From contig JAKSYS010000007.1 in NCBI GenBank assembly GCA_022925895.1, positions 62,001 to 126,000 of the forward strand: 64,000 nt of DNA. Direction: 5' to 3'. Below, in pieces: positions 47,651 through 57,581 of this stretch. A model generated the notes under the pieces. It did no database searches. It saw only the letters and a program-made list of their open reading frames with translations, and was not told where the DNA came from. Made by a program: the position numbers and the translations under genes. The stretch is from Fragilaria crotonensis. Taxonomy: Eukaryota; Bacillariophyta; Fragilariophyceae; Fragilariales; Fragilariaceae. Each line of letters begins with the position of its first letter. Position 1 is the first letter of the stretch.

Positions 47651-48545
47651 TGAAGTTGTTGAAACCAATTAGGACCCTGATTTGTTTATACTAATGATGA
47701 CTGCTGGTAACATCAACATTTGGCAGCTGTTTTTTCATTGACTTCAAACATCAAGTACACTGAGTACAGCATGACAGCAGGTGCTTAAAGTGGGTTGTAA
47801 GATTCAGCTCCTCACATACAGTGTTTCTGCCGCGAAAACGTTGGTACCGTAGGTACTCACCGTACTGTCAACTATGCTACTACATCATCAATACTGTATG
47901 CAGTATAAGTGCAGTTATCCGTGAAATACAGAAAATACTGAATACCGAATGAACGAATAAATAAGTATTTCCATTCTCCAGTTATTGCTAATTCCGTATT
48001 GCAGTAACCATCTTAGTCACAGTATTAAGTCTTCGACTCAGATATAGCATTCGGAAGCCAGTACTGGTTGAAGTGTACTGGAGTAATTTCTAATTTCACC
48101 AACCCTGCTCCAGAATAACGAAAACATCTCAGTTCATCACAACCTGCCAGGGTATCAGTCCCACAAGAGTGATGGTACAGCAGTAAGTCCAGTGCAAAGA
48201 GGAGGTCCAAGACATTCTTATTGAAGGTCGATATCGCTCCAAATCACGCAGATATGGAAATTCGACCTAAATTTCTACGTTACCACAAATTGTCTAACCC
48301 TTTAAACAAAACGTCCTGGACATTGCACATACCTCCCCGTTTAACTAGATGAGGTCATCAATATTTGTGCGCCAAGGAATATCGAAGGATTCCCGGCCTT
48401 TCATAGCATTTAAACACGTATTCGTAAGTGTGATTTCGCTTTTCCGCTTAATACAAATAGGCGCAAACAAAATCTTTTGCTCCGACGAAACGTCTACACA
48501 AATATAGAGGTGCGATTGACAACCAGAGAAGCTGAGGCATCAACC
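47651..48545. other. Intergenic sequence, no gene seen
   Basis: No supported coding region. The last part should carry the promoter of the short DUF6824 gene; no motif was recognised. Confidence 0.45.
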
Positions 48546-48968
48546 ATGTCTTCAATCAAGCCAAAGGGCATTATGCTTGGACGAGGTTCCACGTGCTACA
48601 ATAACCCAGGCAACAAGGCGTTTCGCAAGGTAATCAAGAAACACGTGATCTATTATGGAAATCAAGCTAGTCGGAAGGAAAAGGCTGCATTAGTTGTGTT
48701 GTTTGTTTCCAAGCTTGAAGCAAAGGGCTATCGTTTTCTTCAGCAATCCACAACTGGAACCTGGGTTTTAGCGCCTCCTCATCTTGCCGAGAACAAGGTG
48801 GCTCACAGTCTTCGAGACGCTCGAATTGATGCGGCTAAAATCAGCTGCGACGTCAATGTTCGTCCTCCGCAGGACCTCTTTCCCGATAGTACGGAGCCAA
48901 AGCACAGAGGACGGAACAAGGCATACATCGATGGGAGAAAATACCAAAGAGGAAATGATCAGGAGTAA
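48546..48968 (+). CDS. Short DUF6824-domain protein
   Basis: 140 residues from ATG 48546 (the open frame upstream starts only with TTG). The domain begins PKGIMLGRGSTCYNNPGNKAFRK and includes the YRFLQQSTTGTWVLAPP block, as in the large DUF6824 protein at 17490-19686. It is little more than the domain plus a basic tail. The TAA stop lies within GTAAGT (48965-48970), a perfect splice-donor consensus, so a further exon is possible. The homologous copy at 51590-52507 does continue for another 180 or so residues. The gene may therefore be a truncated duplicate. Confidence 0.6.
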   Translation: MSSIKPKGIMLGRGSTCYNNPGNKAFRKVIKKHVIYYGNQASRKEKAALVVLFVSKLEAKGYRFLQQSTTGTWVLAPPHLAENKVAHSLRDARIDAAKISCDVNVRPPQDLFPDSTEPKHRGRNKAYIDGRKYQRGNDQE

Positions 48969-49501
48969 GTCTGACAACACGGCCGTGATCATCGATGGGT
49001 GGGCAACTTGAGAGCAGGGATACCAAATTATCAATACAAATGCACTTCCAGGAAGTGCTCACAGAAGTTCACATGAGTCTTCAGGATTGTGAATTTGGGT
49101 AAGTGGAAGGACACCACAATAGCCTTTCTCCAGATGAAGAAGAAAACTTAATGTGTGTTGGGCTGATTTTGTTGTATCAAATGTTTGCACTTTGTAGATA
49201 GAGAGGCTTCAATTTTGAGAGCTAGAAATGCATCACCTCATCACACTTTGTAGAAAAAATAGTTTCGACTCTGAGTGGTGAGAAAACACATCACCACTTC
49301 ATCACACCATGACAGACAATGACGTAATTGATGAAAGCATCGTCGTGACTCTGAACAAATTGTCCGTTACACTGCTCTGAAGGCAGATGCCTCTTACTTG
49401 AAACTTGCTAACCACCAAATTGAGACCACCCACAAGGCCATCCCTAGTTAGAAGATAGAAAAATCAAAAATACATAGATAATGATTCAAGGAGAAACACA
49501 C

Positions 49502-50502
49502 TCACACCTGATGTTGCCAATCTTTTATAGTCTTAGAGACATCTTTTGCTGTACGGGTCTTAAAATTGTTTGGATGGGCCCATGAATTGGCAGTGTACTC
49601 AAAACCATTGACCGGGGTCAATGCAGAGTGCACTGTCCGCTTATCCTCTTCGCTATGACGATTGTCCAAGCGTTTGTTGCCATACGACGGCTCGGCCCAT
49701 TTGAGGTTGAATCGTAATGTTGAGAAGCAGAAACACGGTGCTGCCGCCTTGTTCGACGTCAACACAAACACGGTCACGGCGCGAGGTCCGCAAGATCGAT
49801 CTTGGCGAGTGCCATTGAAATTGCTGTGACGGCGGCAGAACTGGTCCGGTTTGTGTCGTGCCAATCGAAGTTACTCAAAGTTCTCGTTTGGGCAGATTCA
49901 TCGAATTTGCCATTCGATGGGTCACCTCATGAATCACGTGATCCTCTCGGCGCAATCAGTTTCGCAGCGGATCATTCATGCATTGCATGCATTATTGAGT
50001 TTTGACACAACATTGCCCCGATAGTCCCGGAACACGTCAGTAGGTATTGGGAGAAGGTTCTGCTCATTAGCAAGGACTTGCATGCGCCGGCACCACGTCA
50101 GGAGTCAAAAAGTTGTCCAACAGGATCAGCCAGGGTCCGTCGGGAATAATGGATCCATCCGGAGCGGTATTCGTGTCTGCATTTATGGTGGGCATGGATA
50201 CAACCTGGTCCACAATGATTGAAATTGCCGTCGGTAGGAGAATAACACCATACTCCGCATAACAATGTGTTATCCACTACTCCCATGCACCAAGCACCAC
50301 CTACGCGAGTCATGCGTACCTTAATCAGTCCGTTCTTTGCAAAGTTCATGAGTGTCATTGCAGGTTGCAACATAACGCGCATCATCGTCAACGCGAAGTC
50401 CATCCACTCCCACTTCGCATGCCTTCGATTCAGCGTCCGCCGATGATGCCAATATCATCACAAGCAAAGACAAGAAGAAGTGGTACTTGCGCTCCTTGTC
50501 AA
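49502..50502 (-). pseudogene. Prolyl 4-hydroxylase remnant, copy A
   Basis: Minus strand. The N-terminal signal-like stretch (FFLSLLVMILASSADAESKAC) lies near 50400-50500 and PWLILLDNFLT near 50100-50140. The end of the 2-oxoglutarate/Fe(II) dioxygenase domain (PRAVTVFVLTSN; VHSALTPVNGFEYTANSWAHPNNF) is at 49502-49790. The middle, including most of the catalytic core, is missing, and frames change between pieces. It cannot be functional. Comparison with copy B shows an internal deletion. Confidence 0.75.
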
Positions 50503-50985
50503 CTACTCCAGTAATATCATACAGTATGCTGTACATCCAATGCCAGCATGAACGGACTATACGGTGTGGTACAAGTGCCTCAATCCGAGTAATTGAGTAG
50601 AACATCTGTCATAACTCCTCCGTTGGCTCTGCTGAGGGAATCCTTGGCTTTGCAGGATGTTTCTTGTCATTAAGACCCAACTTGTATTGCCCTTGGTTCT
50701 GAACTATTAGAATGAAAGTGCAACAACGGTCTCGTGACGTGCCAAACGTACCAAAGGAAGTTTCCACTTTCCACCAACCATTACGCGGGAAGGAAACGTC
50801 CAAATATAGAAGAAAAGGCCTGAGCCCAGCGGCCCGGTTGGGTAAAGTTCTTGGCATGACTGGGCACTACTGCCCATATGTTCCATGGATGTCTCTTGAA
50901 CGTATGTACTTAGGATATGATTTCGTTGACTCAGTAATGATCCTGCAGAGTTTATGATTTATGATTCCAAACCGCCACAACCTGA

Positions 50986-51589
50986 TGCCATGGTTAAGCT
51001 CGACTATGTACTGACGAAGCGAGACAACCTGTTCCACACCCTGATTTGTCGAAACATAAGTAATTGTAGAATGGTATACACATAAAATTATCAGACACCT
51101 ACAAAAGGTTTTCAAATATCGAGAGCAGTACAACACTATTATTACCATGCGTGTAAAGTCGACCAAAGTTTCAACGCCCGTATAGACTTCCGATTGGTCG
51201 GAACCCTAACAAATCATCTCGAGGATCGTGAATGAAATGCACGCCTATGCCCGGACTTCGAGAACTGAGACATAATTTCACTCATTTAGGTCATTTCTAC
51301 CGATAGTTCGGATGTAGTTCCCCAGCAATCGCACGAAGTAATCTACAGTACGTACTACTGTATAAGGATTCTCTGCCTAAAAAAGGGCTTAAATCTTAAA
51401 TGGTCCAGAATATCCAGGGATCGCCATATCTACAACAACCACGTCGGTAAAATGTAGATGCTGTATGATGAGAGATTTTCTTATCGCGCGTACGCAACAG
51501 CTGAATCTAAACTCGTGCCCTCGTAAAGTACAGGTATACTTCAAACATTTTTGAAGTAGGAATTTGCGAACAGAGTCGAGGCTCCCACC
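50986..51589. other. Spacer between duplication units
   Basis: 600 bp without a supported gene. It separates the right flank of unit A from the DUF6824 copy of unit B. Confidence 0.5.
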
Positions 51590-52507
51590 ATGACTTTGAT
51601 CCAGCCGACAGACATTTTGCTTGGACGAGGCCCCACGTGCTACAACAACCCAGGCAACAGGGTGTTTCGCAAAGTGTTGAAGGAGTACGTGGTCCATTAC
51701 AGGAATCAAGCACTTCGAAGGGAAAAGGCAGCCATAGTCAAAATGCTGGTCCAAGCTTGAAGCGATGGGTTATCGTTTTCTCCAGCGATCCTCAACTGGA
51801 GCCTGGATTGAAGCGCCTCCTCATATCGCCGAGAACAAGGTGGCCACGGACTTCGAGACCTCCGCCTGTCAATTGCTGAGTTTAGGGACGACGTGAATGT
51901 GCTTCCGAGGAACTTCCGACCGTCATTACAGAGCAAAATACGCAGACCAGGTCATGCCAGTTATCACTGGGAGGCACATTCCACGAAGGAAGTGTGCAGC
52001 ATGAGTCAGACAACACGGCCGCGATCACTACGGACGTTACCCTCCTTTACACGTTCCCCAACAAACCTACGGATCAATGCCAATTTAATTGTAACCTCCC
52101 TGACGAACATGCCTATTGGATTCAGTTCGGCGCTGTGGGAATACCCTCTTGCTGATGAAGAAAGGGAGGAAGCGAATCTGTCATCCTTTGCCTATGTGTT
52201 TGAAGAAGCTTCAGAGCAAGGGGCACATGAATCTCTTTGCTCCCCTTGCTCTGAGCTCGAACAACGGTTGGAGCATTTAGAACGAAGTTGGACGGATACG
52301 TTGTTCCCAGCGACTGTTTCAAAAACGACTTGGGCAACTAATGACGCTCACGGTCTGGATTCTGTGGGCGTGGCCTTCGACATGTATGTAGCCGTCAACG
52401 GTCGGTCTATTGGCAACGTCTTTGTTGGCGATCCATATCAACCATTGGGGTGCGATTTGGACGATGCGCAGAGCCTTTGCCGCTGGTTTAGTAGTCACCT
52501 GTCGTGA
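51590..52507 (+). pseudogene. DUF6824 gene, second copy, frameshifted
   Basis: ATG 51590 opens MTLIQPTDILLGRGPTCYNN, close to the copy at 48546. The frame stops at 51757-51759; the family sequence continues in another frame (KLEAMGYRFLQRSSTGAWI) and then, after another change, in a long acidic region to 52507 (YPLADEEREEANLSSFAYVF, NVFVGDPYQPLGCDLDDAQS). The last stretch looks protein-coding, so the ancestor was about 300 residues. At least two frame changes make this copy a pseudogene unless they are sequence errors. Confidence 0.7.
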
Positions 52508-53046
52508 TTGGAACAGCGCTGTTTGTATAATAAATCGAGCAAGCCGTTTGTGAACATTTTTAATAAATGTAGCCGCTCTTTGTCTAAGAAATCGTGTTTC
52601 AATGCACGGTCACCATTGAAGTCGTCTACGAAGTTCTCGCCCGTCGATATCGACGGCAAATAAGGAGTCCACAATCTTTTCGCATCCACAGGATCAGCAC
52701 GGCACGGCATGCATGTAGAGATGAGCGTAGTGTATCCGTCGTAAAATCCCTTTGTGCAATCTCGCCTCCTGTTCTGTCAATTGTAACGGTGGATCGTGAG
52801 AACCATGTCGCGTGGGATCGGTTTGGCGGTAGCAGATATCAAGAACCAGTCCGCACAAGGTTCGTCAGTGTACACAAATCCGGGGGTGGACAATGGACAG
52901 TTTGCTTTTGCATTGGTGGCATCAAACCACAGTGCAAGCATATCCTTCATGTGCAAGGCTTGCGATCGTGTGAACAATACTGATGGGGATCCAAAATGTA
53001 CAGAATACGAGATTGCTAAGTTGCTCAATGTCGTGAACTCGATCAA
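52495..53046 (-). other. Open minus-strand frame with one stop, possible SET-like remnant
   Basis: A single minus-strand frame stays open from 53046 to 52495 except for one TGA near 52777. The first half (FDATNAKANCPLSTPGF; ADWFLISATAKPIPRDMVL) vaguely recalls the end of a SET domain (N...PN...A...I..G); this is a weak resemblance. A plus-strand frame at 52796-53119 overlaps and cannot be excluded as the coding one. Confidence 0.25.
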
Positions 53047-53464
53047 GGCAAACTCAGGAACCGTGTCGTTAGAGAAGCTTCGAAAGCTTTTCGTCGCAGA
53101 TTCAATACCATTGCGTTAATCTACCTGCACGAGTACCTTGTCTCAGAAGCTTTGCTCTAAAATAAACTGTGTTTAGCTTGGGGTTGAAAAGTGTATTCCG
53201 TCGTCACAGTCACATCCAACATCTGTATCACAGGCAAGCCTTTAAAGTGGATGAAGCCCGAAATAACCCTTTTTCTTAATTGACAACATGTGATCTTTCT
53301 GCGGACAATGAATAACCATTTCAGTGTCCATGTGACGCGACGTGTACCTCGTCGCTGCAGTCACCAGATGTGATCTGAATGGAGGAGAATAAAGGTACGA
53401 GTATCGTGGAACCACTATCAGTGAAAATGGCGCTCAAATCCGACACCGCCAATCGTTTATAGTC

Positions 53465-55118
53465 TTAGATACATCCCTTGCTATACGGGGTACCAAAATC
53501 GTTTGGGTGAGCCCATGAATTGGCAGTGTACTTCATACCATTGATCGGCGTCAATGCAGAGTGCAGTGTCCGCAAATACTCTTGACTGAGACGATCGTTC
53601 CAAACGTTTGGCCATACGGCGGCACAGCCCATTCGAGGCTGAATCGTAATATTGAAACGGAAACTCGGTACCGCCGCCTTGTTCGACGTCATTGAGGTAC
53701 AAAAACACAGTCAAGGCCCTAGGTCGCACGATCTGTCCATGTGAATGCGATTGACATCGCTGTGACGGCGGCATGACTATCCTGGTTCGTGTCGTGCCAA
53801 TCGAAGTTACTCAAAGTTCTCGTTTGGGCAGATTCATCGAATTTGCCATTCGATGGGTCACCTCATGAAGCACGTGATCCTCTCGGCGCAATCAGTTTCG
53901 CAGCGGATCGTTCTTGCGTTGCAGGCATTATTGACTTTTGACACAACATTGCCCCGATAGTCCCGGAACACGTAAACAGGTATTGGGTGAAGGTTCTGCT
54001 CGTTAGCTAGGACTTGCATATGCCGGCACTCGTCAGCAGTCAAAAAATTGTCCAACAGGATCAGCCAGGGTCCGTCGGTAATAATGCATCCATCGGGGCC
54101 TATAGTCGTATTCATGTCAGCATTCGTGGCGGGCATGGATAGAACTTTGGGTTCGTATTCTTGATAGTATTCCTCTGTCACTATCCGTTCAAACAGGAGA
54201 TGCAAGTCTCCGGGTTTGAGCGCTGGAGGGACGCCCTCGTCCATGGGACACCAATGCTTGTGATCCAATAACTCACAGGTCTCACAGACCGGAGCGCATT
54301 CTGTTTCCACGGACCCTGTACATTTTCCCTCCGCCTTTAACTTGAAGCATTCTGGTTTTGTGTTTTTGCATCTGTCTCTGACTTCATCGTACTTTGGATT
54401 CATCTCATTTTGAACAAATTTTTCCATGTAGAGCGACATGTTCGTTTCGATTTCTTGTATTTTCTTGGAATCAAGTCCTTCTGTCACTTGAGTGATCCCA
54501 TACGGAGTTTCGAGTAGACTTTTGTCTCCCAAAAACGGCATGAAGACGATAATTGTAATCTGCAAGGTTTTCAAGTTTGGTTAAGACTCCTGGCAGTTGG
54601 AAAGCATACACCATGAGCTGGCATCACATTCACCTGTGTCGGATTGTGGAAAATGGCTTGGATATTGCGCGCGCACTCTGACTAACGTAAGCACTCGGAG
54701 ATAAAAGAATAGGAAATTGCAATTCTCGAGGTCCATGATGTTGCTCGGAACCCCAAACCCCAAATTTGCATTCGCAGTTGGAGACTGTTACAATGACGGC
54801 AACAATTCTGGAATGCAACATGGCCCACAATTATCAAAAGTGCCGGCGGTAGGAGGACAACACCATAATCTGCATAACAATGAGCTACCCAATACTCCCA
54901 TGCACAACACATCACCTACGCGACTCCTGCATGCCTAAATCAGCCCATTCTTTGCAAAGTTCATGAGTGTCGTTGCACTTTGCAACAGTACGAGTACCAT
55001 CATCAATGCAAAGTCCATCGAATCCCACGTCGCATGCCTTCCGTTCCGCGTCCGCCGATGACGCAATTATCACAAGCAAAGCGACGAAGAAGAAATGGTT
55101 CTTCCGCTCCCTTGTCAT
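53465..55118 (-). pseudogene. Prolyl 4-hydroxylase, copy B, decayed
   Basis: Minus strand from ATG 55118 (MTRERKNHFFFVALLVIIAS, a signal peptide). A long open stretch at 54574-53858 carries a Cys-rich ShKT-like region (CKNTKPECFKLKAEGKC...CETCELLDHKHWC) and the start of the hydroxylase domain (GPWLILLDNFLTADECRHM). The end of the domain, with RALTVFLYLNDVEQGGGTEF and the H-containing SALTPINGMKYTANSWAHPN, lies at 53465-53760 in two other frames. The segment with the HxD iron ligands was not found intact. The parent would be an ER prolyl 4-hydroxylase acting on secreted proteins, a family common in diatoms. Confidence 0.75.
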
Positions 55119-55784
55119 GTATGCCGTTATGCTCGGTCCCACGCCAGCTGAACGGGGTTTCCGGATTGGTAGCGGAGCACACCGATCGCAAGTTTGCCGC
55201 TCACCAATCGAAGTAGTGTATTCCAAGGTGCTGAGTTCTGGGTTCGCTTCAAGTCTTTACGGATCACAATTTCATGACGAAAACAATTATAGGCCGAACC
55301 TCCAAGGTCTCGTTGTCAACGCCTCTGAGACTGACCTCCTCCACTGACTCTGCCGAGGGAATCCTTAGCTCATGAGGATGTTTCCTGTCACAAAGACGCA
55401 ACTTGCAGTGCCCTTGGCTCTGACCTATTCGACTGAGTGCAACAACGGTCTCGTTGGTGACGGAATCACCTCTTGTGAGGTGCCAAATGCACCAAGGGAC
55501 GTTTCCACCAATACGGAAAGGAAACGCACTCAGGAAGAAAGGCGTGGAGCCAAGCTGCCCCGTTTGGAAAAGTTCTTGGCACTTGGCACCAGGTACGGCT
55601 GGGCACTACGCACTGGCATCTGTTCCACCGGTGTCAGTGCGCAGTTGCCCAACCATCCTTGTATGATCTATGTCTCGTAAACTAACTTGAATACGTTTTC
55701 GTTAGCTCCAGTAATGATCCAACGGCGTCTTGATTGCGAACCGCCACAACTGTTGTACGCGACGAGCGACGAGGGTCGAAGATT

Positions 55785-55855
55785 GCCCATCCGTGACAGA
55801 ACAAATGTGCGTATGTAGGGTTTGTACCAGCATTTTCTAGGTTGTGAATCACCTA
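55785..55855 (+). repeat. Lone right end of the recombinase element
   Basis: CCCATCCGTGAC, then GTATGTAG, TTTGTACCA and TTTTCTAGGT-TGTGAATC-ACCTA occur in the same order and spacing as at 5088-5143. The 8-bp spacer is identical to the right site of the 1.2-5.2 kb element, but the second arm is cut short after ACCTA. No recombinase gene is nearby, so this is a solo end or the scar of a lost copy. Confidence 0.75.
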
Positions 55856-57581
55856 CTCTAGAGAGTAAAAAAAATTAAAATAAACATCTAATTTACGTGC
55901 TGCCGCTTCTTTCAAACGTGCAAGGTCGACCCGCACGGCTGAACATACCTCCCTCGAGAAAGCACGTCCAGGAGGTTCCGGAATTTCTGCTCTATCCTAG
56001 TATTTCTTCTACAGGACTTTTTGTGTATCAGATTGCCACGCGAAACGGACAAAATAGACTGATCGAATTGGTTGGAGGCTGTTGGTATTCGTAGGTACTC
56101 AAGTACAATGGACAATTATCATTTTCTGATTTGACGGATTTTATTATAAAAGAAGAAAGTCCGCAGATTTCTTTCTCCTAATTTCTTTCTTCTACTTAAG
56201 CAAATTGAAGCTTCTTCAATTTTCTTCTAGTTTCTCCCTTTTTCTCCTTTTTCTAAACAGCTTCTCCTATTTTCTCCCTTTTGCTTCCTTTCGCTTACTA
56301 CGTTGCAAGTCGTAGAATTTTAGTTTCGTTGATACGAACTCGAACATATAAAACGTGTCGTACATAAAATTCACCTTAGTGCTGCAGGTATACACTGCTT
56401 TAAAGCCTATTTTGGACCATGCCACACGTTTCCAAATGAGCGAGTAGAGCTTCTCTTTTCTTCCTTTTTCTCCTTTTTCTTCACGGAATTTTTCTTTCTT
56501 CCTTTCTCTTCTTTTTCTTCCAGATTTTTTCCTTTCTTCCTTTTACTTGCTTTTTCTTCCGGGGTTTCTATGAATGTATATAGAACTTGCATATGAATCG
56601 ATGGACTTGTTTTGCTCATCACGTTTTCAATTTCGGTTGATGTCCAAGGTTATCACGTCATGGCACGCAGAAAAAAAGAAACGGTTTTGAAAAAAGTCCT
56701 TAAACATGAAAGAAACACTAGTCCGAAAGCAAATATTCCGGGACCTCCAGGATTCAGGATGCTCTCAGTATGTTACTGTCTTACTGTAGTACTGTATGTC
56801 AGTACATTGAACGTGCAGACATCAGTACTGTGACGTGGGCGCTGACGTCAAAAGAGTGAAACCTAATCGGACCCCGAGATGTAGAGCATCTCAAGACCAA
56901 AACTCTACTGGTACAAGTACCAGGTACAGTGTCGGACTGCAGTGAGTACAATTGTAACAGTTCATGCAAGGAATGCGCTTCAGTTTTAGTTAAAATTGAT
57001 TAAAAAACGAATAGTTTGCACTTAATGGGGTGGCCATAAATAACCGCAACAAACAAAGCACTCTCTGCATATCTCCCGAATCCTCTAATCGAAGATTAGT
57101 GTTCAAAACTCCGGAATCCAAATGTTTTCGGTATTCTCGGATTTACGCTCTCGGATTTCAGTATGCATACCAGGTACGCATTTTTGTATCAGTACAGTGC
57201 CGTTGGAGTTCGCATGACACACATGGTCACATGGTATTTCGACTTCCATCTTCAGGGTTCCCCAGCCGTCGGCCGTGTTTATCAACGACAAAGGTCAAGC
57301 AGTATACCAGGTACTGGGTCTACTGGGTGGTCTTGACACAGGTCCACACAGACAACCCGCGCACCTCATTATATGTATTCGAACCAATTCTTTGGAACGA
57401 AGGAAAGGGTCAAACAGCAAGAAGCAAGCAGCGTAGGTGCTTGTAAACCCATTGACTACATTCCTACTCTTGCACCAATTCCTTGCTCTGTAATTTGGCG
57501 AAGCAGTATTGAGTTCTGGGAGGTTCCGAGTGCGTTCCTTGTCCATCAAATCCAACCCCTAGTTGCTGTCTCGACTCCTGA
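55856..57581. other. Intergenic, pyrimidine-rich tracts
   Basis: No supported gene. Two pyrimidine-rich tracts (TTTCTTC and TTTCTCC repeats) lie at about 56156-56290 and 56450-56562; a minus-strand Lys/Glu-rich frame there is a by-product of the low-complexity sequence. The last few hundred bp must include the first exon and promoter of the PA200 gene, which I could not place. Confidence 0.5.

Larger units (their letters stand above)
48546..50985. repeat. Segmental duplication, unit A
   Basis: Matches unit B (51590-55765) in order and orientation: DUF6824 gene forward, prolyl 4-hydroxylase remnant reverse, then a shared right flank ending near CCGCCACAAC. It is shorter, lacking about 650 bp of the hydroxylase that unit B keeps (54150-54815) and the 52.5-53.1 kb segment. 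Confidence 0.8.
51590..55765. repeat. Segmental duplication, unit B
   Basis: The longer unit. Shared blocks with unit A include the DUF6824 start (51590 with 48546), GACAACACGGCCG (near 52010 and 48975), the hydroxylase pieces, and the right flank (55340-55765 with 50615-50985). The units are clearly diverged, so the duplication is old. Confidence 0.8.

Noticed and set aside
55372-55680. 102-residue plus-strand frame in the right flank of unit B
   Set aside because: The matching sequence in unit A is full of stops in this frame, and no domain is recognised, so coding status is unsupported.
56407-56622. Lys/Glu-rich minus-strand protein
   Set aside because: It is the translation of a low-complexity pyrimidine tract and has no start context or homology.
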